Below, piece by piece: positions 58,692 to 64,000 of a DNA stretch of 64,000 nt. The notes below the pieces were generated by a model that saw only the letters and a program-made list of their open reading frames with translations, had not been told where the DNA came from and made no database searches. The DNA comes from Manganitrophus sp963718695. Lineage in GTDB: Bacteria > Nitrospirota > Nitrospiria > SBBL01 > Manganitrophaceae. How positions within the stretch are numbered: the stretch's first letter is position 1; the number at the start of each line of letters is the position of its first letter. Where the stretch lies: NCBI GenBank assembly GCA_963718695.1, contig OY970371.1, positions 2,666,001-2,730,000 of the forward strand. Direction: 5' to 3'. The translations under genes and the position numbers were made by a program.

Positions 58692-60108
58692 TTTCGCTCT
58701 CCTTCTTTTCATTTTTATTTTTTTAGTGACCCAAAACATGATGATCCCAAATACCTTCGCCCAAGAGACCTTCACGTTCCACGGACAGCTTAAAAGCGAA
58801 ATCGCCTATCGCTACGTCAACCCGGCCTCCTTTACCAAAATATATAACCTGGCCCGTCTGGAGGCGCGTTATATCCCCTCCTCGCGGGTGCAGCTGACTG
58901 CGTTGGTCCGAAGCTACTACGATGCGGTGTACGATTTTCAGGAGGTCGACAATGTCGTCCCTAGGAAGAATCCGCGGACCATTCTGAGCGAGGACCTCAC
59001 CGCCGAAGAGATTAATGCCCTTCGGATCGGGAATCTCCGGAAGATCGAAGTCGAGCAGAAAGATACGGAGCTGCGGGAGTTCTATCTCGATCTCTTTTTC
59101 TCGAAGCTCGATCTGCGGATCGGCAAACAGATCGTCCGATGGGGGGTGGTGGAGGGGGCGCGGGTCACCGATGAGATCAACCCGCTCGATTTTCAGGAGT
59201 TTATTCTCCGAGAGATCCAAGACCGATATATCCCCCTCTGGATGGTCAAGGCCGATCTTTATTTCGATCCGAACACCATCGAGCTTCTCTGGATTCCCGA
59301 TCTTGAGTTTCACCAACCGGCTTCCCTCGGGAGCGAATGGGAGCAATTCCAGGTGCTGGAAGGGCTGGATACACCCCCTCAGACTTTTCAGAACAGCGAA
59401 TGGGCCATTAAAGCGTTACGCCAGATCGGCGGCTGGGACGCCTCGCTCAGCTATTTCTATACCTGGGACGACTTTCCATCGGCTTTTCGGACCGTCTTCG
59501 GTCTGGGGGAATTCGGCGTCTCTCCGGAGGTTGCCTTTAATCCGAGACATACCCGGCTTCACATCGTAGGGACCACCCTCTCCAAGGGGATCGGATCGTT
59601 GGTCTTCAACGGCGAGGCCGCCTTCGTCCGCGGGAAGATGTTCGGAACCCGATTCGGCCGCTTCAACCCAATCACCGGACCGACCGGAGACGAGGAGTTG
59701 ACATTGACCCTCGGAGAGATCCAACGAAACTACTGGAAATATGCTTTAAGCGTCGACTGGCGCGTCTTCGGGGCCGACCTCTCCCTGCAGGTACAGCAAC
59801 AATATATTTTAAAATACCAATCCGAAATCATCCAGGACCGGATCGACACCGTCTGGGGTCTGTTTGTCCGGAAAGAGCTTTTCTATGGTCGCTTGCTTTT
59901 GGAGATGCTGACGATCTATTTTGTGAATGACCGGGATCTTCTCATCCGTCCCAAGGCAACATATCAATTGAACGACGCTTTCAAAGTCGCCGTGGGGGCC
60001 GACATCTTCCATGGAGAGATCGGCGGTCCGCTGCCGGGTGAATTCCACTTCGTCGGATTCTTTAAAAACAACGATCGGGTCTACCTGGAGCTGACTTACA
60101 GTTTTTAG
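58681..60108 (+). CDS. DUF1302-like outer-membrane beta-barrel protein
   Basis: 475 residues from a TTG that overlaps the upstream gene by 11 bases. A signal peptide (FSFALLLFIFIFLVTQNMMIPNTFAQ) is followed by FTFHGQLKSEIAYRY and strands throughout. The segment DLRIGKQIVRWGVVEGARVTDEINPLDF matches the DUF1302 pattern (GxQ..WG....D.INP.D). The C-terminus YLELTYSF is a barrel signal. An ATG at 58738 would cut off the signal peptide, so TTG is preferred. DUF1302 proteins are large pores found beside export and lipid-handling genes. Here it accompanies the TPR-barrel protein. Confidence 0.85.
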   Translation: MRFSFALLLFIFIFLVTQNMMIPNTFAQETFTFHGQLKSEIAYRYVNPASFTKIYNLARLEARYIPSSRVQLTALVRSYYDAVYDFQEVDNVVPRKNPRTILSEDLTAEEINALRIGNLRKIEVEQKDTELREFYLDLFFSKLDLRIGKQIVRWGVVEGARVTDEINPLDFQEFILREIQDRYIPLWMVKADLYFDPNTIELLWIPDLEFHQPASLGSEWEQFQVLEGLDTPPQTFQNSEWAIKALRQIGGWDASLSYFYTWDDFPSAFRTVFGLGEFGVSPEVAFNPRHTRLHIVGTTLSKGIGSLVFNGEAAFVRGKMFGTRFGRFNPITGPTGDEELTLTLGEIQRNYWKYALSVDWRVFGADLSLQVQQQYILKYQSEIIQDRIDTVWGLFVRKELFYGRLLLEMLTIYFVNDRDLLIRPKATYQLNDAFKVAVGADIFHGEIGGPLPGEFHFVGFFKNNDRVYLELTYSF

Positions 60109-60126
60109 CAAGTAACGAGGTAACAC

Positions 60127-63100
60127 ATGAAATATTTATCAAAAAGAGTTTTTCTCTTCTTCCTTCTCCTCTCCGCCTGCTCGGCAGACCCTTTCCCCGA
60201 CTGCTGCATCGATCAAGGAGAGCGGAGGGATGCCCCTTTCAGCACGACTTTCCTTTTTCAATTCAAAACCGGCTCCAGCGATATCGTCGCGCCAAATCCG
60301 GACCAGCTCCTCCGGGCCATCACGGAGGCCAACATCATGACCTTGATGAATGCCGCCGCAACCAGCCAGTTGAATCGAAACGGATTGATCAGCGGCGTTA
60401 TTCAGGGGCAGCAGGGACCGGCCCGCGAAGCGGCCCTTCAGGTGACCGATACCGAAGGGAATATTATCGGACACGCTACCGGAACAACCCGAAACCTCTT
60501 CTACAACGGCTTGGGACAGGTTCCCGATCTCACCGTCGATCAGGGCACCTCTTCGGAAGGAACGTTCACCCTGTTTAATATCCCTCCGGGGGAGGTCTTT
60601 TTTCAGGCGATTCGAGGCGGACGGGGCAACGCCCGGATCAGCTCTTTCGCCGGCGCCGTCTCTCTGGGCCGAATCGATACGCTGCCGGTGCTTCCCGAGC
60701 GGGTCGGCGTGTTGGGGGTGGCGATCGACGACCTTACCGGGGCCGGTGTCCCCGGCGCCTTGGCCGCCTTTTTTGGAAGGGAGCAGGTCGAAGAAGCCAA
60801 TGCCGCCGGCCTCTTCTTAATCCCGCACGATCAGGGCCTGCCGACCAACGGCGAATACTTCGTCCGCCTCTCCGCCCCCGGATACCGCAAGACAACCCAT
60901 CGATTTCGCACCGGCATGGCGGAAGTCCTCAACGATCGGCAGCAGGCGTTCGAGCCTCTCACCGACGACAATATGCTCCTCTACTCGGTGGGGAACATTC
61001 AGGATTGGGCGCAGCGCCTCGGCGTGCAACTGGGGGAGAAGACCGGCATGATCATCGGACGGATTACTCCCGGCCAGGCGGATGTTGTGGTGACGCCGAC
61101 CGGGGCCAACCCTCCTTCTACCGAGAAGGTCTTCTACTTCGATGCAAACGGGAATCCTGCTGACCTCGGAAAGACAACCAATACGTCGGCCTTCATCCTC
61201 TTTCCAGACTGCGCAAAGTATCAAGGTGGGGAGATCTTTCTTAACGCTTCCGCAATCGCCCTCAATCCACAAAATGATCGGATCTTCTCCACGGGACGGG
61301 CGGTCGCCTACTGCCGGCCCGAAGAGGTCTTTCTTCAGACGATCGCGATTACGCCGCGGCCGGAGGGAAACACCTCGTTTACGATAGAGATCAATGGGGA
61401 AGTCCGACCGGAAGCGGGAGAAGATCCGGTCCCGGGAGCAACTTTACAGATCATCGGAGGGGACGGAACGACGTATCTTGCCGACGGCGAGGGGACATTC
61501 ACAATCAGCCCCGCCGATACACCTGATTCAATTGTTCCGCTTCTGGCAAACAGCACTTACACGGTCAAGGCCGAGGGACAAGGTTTCATTCCGACCTATC
61601 AGCCGCTCTCCACCGGCCCGGACGGGGGAAAGCATGATTTGATTTTGCTGGAGGCCGATCGGATGGCTCAGCTCTGCCCTCCGTCCGGACGAGGAAGCCT
61701 TTTCGGAACCGCTCGTGATCTCGGCTTGGTTGATCCCGCCAAAAGGGGACGCGCCGCGGAAGGGATCGCCCTGAAGCTCTTGACCGAGAGCGGGCAAGAG
61801 GCGGGCCGGATTGTCTCTTTCGACACGAAAGGCCGGTTTGTCATCTGTGATCTTCCCTTCTCTTCGGATGCCCCCGGCCTCTTTCAGGTCCGTGTCACCT
61901 CTCCGGAAGATTCCGGAGCCTTTCCGGTCACCGCTTACCCGGACGGCGCGACTGTCGTCTCGGTCGACGTCAACAAGGCCCTCCCTCGCGAGACTTCCCT
62001 CAGGGGAGAGGTCCGAGACCTTGCTGAACCGGAGGGAACCAATGCGGTCCCGAATGCGCGGCTCTCGGTTCTGGGGACCCAAAAACGCTTCAACGCCGAC
62101 CCTTCCGGCCGGTTTGATCTCTCTCTCGACAGCAACAGCCGATTCATCGTTCGTGCCGAAAAAGAAGGCTACCTCCCCTCTTACAATTATCAGGTGGAGA
62201 CGTCGGCAAGGAGTCGGATCTCCCCTTCTGCTCCTCTTTGGACGATTTCGGCGGGCAAAGCCGACCTCCTGGCCCAAGAGGCCGGCCTCTCCCTTCCCCG
62301 CCAAGGGGGACTCTTGGCGGGGAAGGTTCAGGTTCGCGGATTTGATGAGTCTGGAGCGTCCATTGCAAAATTGCAGGCTCCCGCACAAAACCTCCGTACC
62401 GGCTTCTTGGATCAAGACCCTTATATCGACCTCTCGTCGGTGTCGAATCAAGGGCAAATGACACTCCTTTTCGGAATGGGTGAGGGTCAATTTACATCCT
62501 CTCCATCGACACAGCTGCGGTACAGAGCGCGTCCTCAAGCGCCTGGAGAAAACCAAGATTTACTGGACCTGGCCTCCGTGCAGTCCGTCGAGGTAGGAGA
62601 CTTCAACCTGGACGGCCGCGCCGATATGGTTGTCCTGGGAGATGGCAAGCTGATTTTCTTTCCGGGAGGCCGGATCAACGGATTCGACGAAGGGACGGAG
62701 AATCCGGAGCCCCTCTTTGATTCCACAAAACCTCCCAAGGTGATGACCGTTGCGGAGCTCAACGGAGACGGCTATCCCGATCTGGTCGTTGCGGTCGGCG
62801 GACAGAATCCTCTGCTCCGTCTGATCAATCAAACCAACGGCGCGTTCGCGCCGTTTGAAGCAGCCACCGGAGCGGAAGATCCGTCCGGCACTTGTGGAAA
62901 TAATCCGACGGCAATCGCTCTCCGGCAGGCCGGACCGGCCGTGATTGATCTGTTGATTGCCGACGTGGATCGCGGCCTTTGCGACCTCACATTTGATAAC
63001 GTGGGGATACCCACCAATGCGACAATTAGCCTTTCTCTCCCGTCGGGCGTCTCCCCCGCCGATGTGATTGAGATCAAGACCGCTTTCCTCGACTCGGACA

Positions 63101-63909
63101 ATATTCCCGATTTTCTTCTCCTGCACAAAACAGGAGGAGCGTTCTTCCTCGGTCTGCCGCCGGCACAGGTTCAGGGCACGCCGACGACCAACACCGCCTT
63201 TCTCCCCGCGTTTGATCTGCCCGGTTTCACCCCGACGGGCATCCTTCTTACCGATGTGAACCGCGACAGCAGGATCGACCTGATTGTAAAAGGGGCAGGA
63301 GGCGCCCGCCTCTTCATCGGGAACGGGGGGGGAATATTTGGATCTCCGACCGATATCTCTTCCTCTCCGGTCGTCGACATCGTCCTTGCCGACATCGACG
63401 AAAATGGAAAGGAAGACCTCATTCTCTCCAGAAGCGATGGAACGCTCCAATTATCCCGCGGATCGGAACGCCCACAGGAAGGGGTCCGGGTCGAAGCAAG
63501 AAATGAGGCGGGTGTGCCGGTCGGTCAGGTGGCTTATCTGGATGAGGCCGGAGAGATCGCTTCGGACGCCGGGGCAACGACGAAAAGCGGCCGATTTATT
63601 TTCTTTAATGTTCCGGCCGGGTTCATGCACCTGATCGCGTCGGAGGGGGGGTCGGGGAACGCCCTGGTGACCGCCTATTCGGAAGGCCTCTCTTACACTC
63701 ATTTAAACATCAACCCGATCCCGCCGATGACGGTGATGTTGGATGGGCAGGTGATCAACCCGACCACAGCGGATACGGCCGGCCTCCCCGTAGAGGATAT
63801 CAAAATCAACTCGCTGGGAACGACGGCTGCAACGATATCGGGCGTAGAGGGAAGATATCAGCTCCACCTCGGGGCCAACAGCGAACATATCTTAAAGCTC
63901 GATCCCTAG
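60127..63909 (+). CDS. Very large surface lipoprotein with carboxypeptidase-regulatory and FG-GAP repeats
   Basis: 1260 residues. The lipobox is LSAC (Cys18), with GAGGT before the ATG. Several CarboxypepD-regulatory-like domains follow (about 88-190: LQVTDTEGNIIGHATG, GTFTLFNIPPGEVFFQ; others near 420, 520, 620). An FG-GAP propeller lies at about 800-1120 (VGDFNLDGRADMVVLG, VAELNGDGYPDLVVAVGG, LTDVNRDSRIDLIVKG). The final domains repeat the first (GRFIFFNVPAGFMHLIASEGGSGN). It starts 18 bases after the DUF1302-like gene and closes the riboswitch operon. It is probably a surface anchor or receptor for the exported proteins. Confidence 0.88.
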   Translation: MKYLSKRVFLFFLLLSACSADPFPDCCIDQGERRDAPFSTTFLFQFKTGSSDIVAPNPDQLLRAITEANIMTLMNAAATSQLNRNGLISGVIQGQQGPAREAALQVTDTEGNIIGHATGTTRNLFYNGLGQVPDLTVDQGTSSEGTFTLFNIPPGEVFFQAIRGGRGNARISSFAGAVSLGRIDTLPVLPERVGVLGVAIDDLTGAGVPGALAAFFGREQVEEANAAGLFLIPHDQGLPTNGEYFVRLSAPGYRKTTHRFRTGMAEVLNDRQQAFEPLTDDNMLLYSVGNIQDWAQRLGVQLGEKTGMIIGRITPGQADVVVTPTGANPPSTEKVFYFDANGNPADLGKTTNTSAFILFPDCAKYQGGEIFLNASAIALNPQNDRIFSTGRAVAYCRPEEVFLQTIAITPRPEGNTSFTIEINGEVRPEAGEDPVPGATLQIIGGDGTTYLADGEGTFTISPADTPDSIVPLLANSTYTVKAEGQGFIPTYQPLSTGPDGGKHDLILLEADRMAQLCPPSGRGSLFGTARDLGLVDPAKRGRAAEGIALKLLTESGQEAGRIVSFDTKGRFVICDLPFSSDAPGLFQVRVTSPEDSGAFPVTAYPDGATVVSVDVNKALPRETSLRGEVRDLAEPEGTNAVPNARLSVLGTQKRFNADPSGRFDLSLDSNSRFIVRAEKEGYLPSYNYQVETSARSRISPSAPLWTISAGKADLLAQEAGLSLPRQGGLLAGKVQVRGFDESGASIAKLQAPAQNLRTGFLDQDPYIDLSSVSNQGQMTLLFGMGEGQFTSSPSTQLRYRARPQAPGENQDLLDLASVQSVEVGDFNLDGRADMVVLGDGKLIFFPGGRINGFDEGTENPEPLFDSTKPPKVMTVAELNGDGYPDLVVAVGGQNPLLRLINQTNGAFAPFEAATGAEDPSGTCGNNPTAIALRQAGPAVIDLLIADVDRGLCDLTFDNVGIPTNATISLSLPSGVSPADVIEIKTAFLDSDNIPDFLLLHKTGGAFFLGLPPAQVQGTPTTNTAFLPAFDLPGFTPTGILLTDVNRDSRIDLIVKGAGGARLFIGNGGGIFGSPTDISSSPVVDIVLADIDENGKEDLILSRSDGTLQLSRGSERPQEGVRVEARNEAGVPVGQVAYLDEAGEIASDAGATTKSGRFIFFNVPAGFMHLIASEGGSGNALVTAYSEGLSYTHLNINPIPPMTVMLDGQVINPTTADTAGLPVEDIKINSLGTTAATISGVEGRYQLHLGANSEHILKLDP

Positions 63910-63913
63910 ACAG

Positions 63914-64000
63914 CGTTATCCGTTAAAAGTTAAACGTGAAAACCAAAAGAAAGAACAGTCTATCTCTTTTAGCTTCACGACCAACGAATCCCGTTTAACG
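63914..64000. repeat. Inverted repeat after the riboswitch operon, running to the window edge
   Basis: The left arm CGTTATCCGTTAAAAGTT...CGTGAA is matched by the complement of the right end (CGTTAAACGG...TCGTGAAGC, then AAAAGA). It follows the stop of the last operon gene by 5 bases and has the same word-built design as the repeat at 50301. It may also act as the operon's 3' hairpin. The right boundary may lie beyond the window. Confidence 0.55.

Noticed and set aside
53401..63909. Possible multihaem cytochrome or nanowire operon, by analogy with Geobacter cGAMP targets
   Set aside because: None of the five products contains a CxxCH motif in the translations I read.
1..64000. CRISPR array, prophage or integron
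   Set aside because: No regularly spaced direct repeats, no cas, integrase or phage structural genes; the only mobile feature is the MITE-like element and small palindromes.

Overview
The 64 kb window looks like chromosomal DNA from a diderm (two-membrane) bacterium of moderately high G+C. It encodes Lol lipoprotein-export components, many lipoproteins, outer-membrane barrels and a type IV pilus. The order rpsF-ssb-rpsR, ychF-pth-rplY-prs-tRNA-Gln-ispE, pilB-T-C-S-R-aroE is what I would expect from a Nitrospirota or deltaproteobacterial-type genome. Nitrospirota is my best guess from family resemblance; it is not proven by the sequence. No phage, integrase, transposase or CRISPR array is present.

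Layout. 1-1620: a truncated gene start, a small zinc ribbon, a DUF4149-type membrane gene broken at a G9 run, and a PilZ protein. 1675-1876: a 186-bp MITE-like element with 12-bp terminal inverted repeats and an 8-bp target duplication. 1942-7990: translation and housekeeping genes. 8070-15473: a five-gene pilus and two-component operon behind a good sigma70 promoter. 15697-18006: aroE and a DUF512 iron-sulfur protein. 18356-26445: small unknown genes, a TPR protein, an orphan response regulator, a tightly overlapping four-gene envelope operon (PEGA/propeller, GT2, DUF457-like, Ig-like), two BON lipoproteins and an extra 57-residue zinc ribbon. 26773-30272: a peptidoglycan-recycling set (mpl, serine hydrolase, LD-carboxypeptidase). 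31362-32463: a candidate sigma54 promoter with a membrane protein and a DUF421 gene. 32495-34948: an FN3/FG-GAP lipoprotein. 35150-38680: lysS-lolC-lolD. 38697-43616: a multi-PAS hybrid kinase and a lipoprotein/outer-membrane pair. 43789-51858: a complete trp operon (E-G-D-C-F-B-A) with a GAF/HD-GYP gene between trpB and trpA.

The most interesting part is 53119-63909. A GEMM-I riboswitch (53273-53362) overlaps a strong intrinsic terminator. Downstream lies a five-gene unit: two small exported proteins, an 1174-residue TPR plus beta-barrel protein, a DUF1302-like barrel and a 1260-residue FG-GAP/carboxypeptidase-regulatory lipoprotein. By hand alignment, the base at the ligand-specificity position of the riboswitch is A. 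That points to 3',3'-cGAMP rather than, or as well as, c-di-GMP. I infer an undescribed, cyclic-dinucleotide-switched surface-protein or export system.

Cyclic-dinucleotide signalling recurs across the window: a PilZ protein, a MshEN motif in PilB, the HD-GYP in the trp operon, and the riboswitch. Short gaps inside operons often hold palindromic repeats of two recognisable families.
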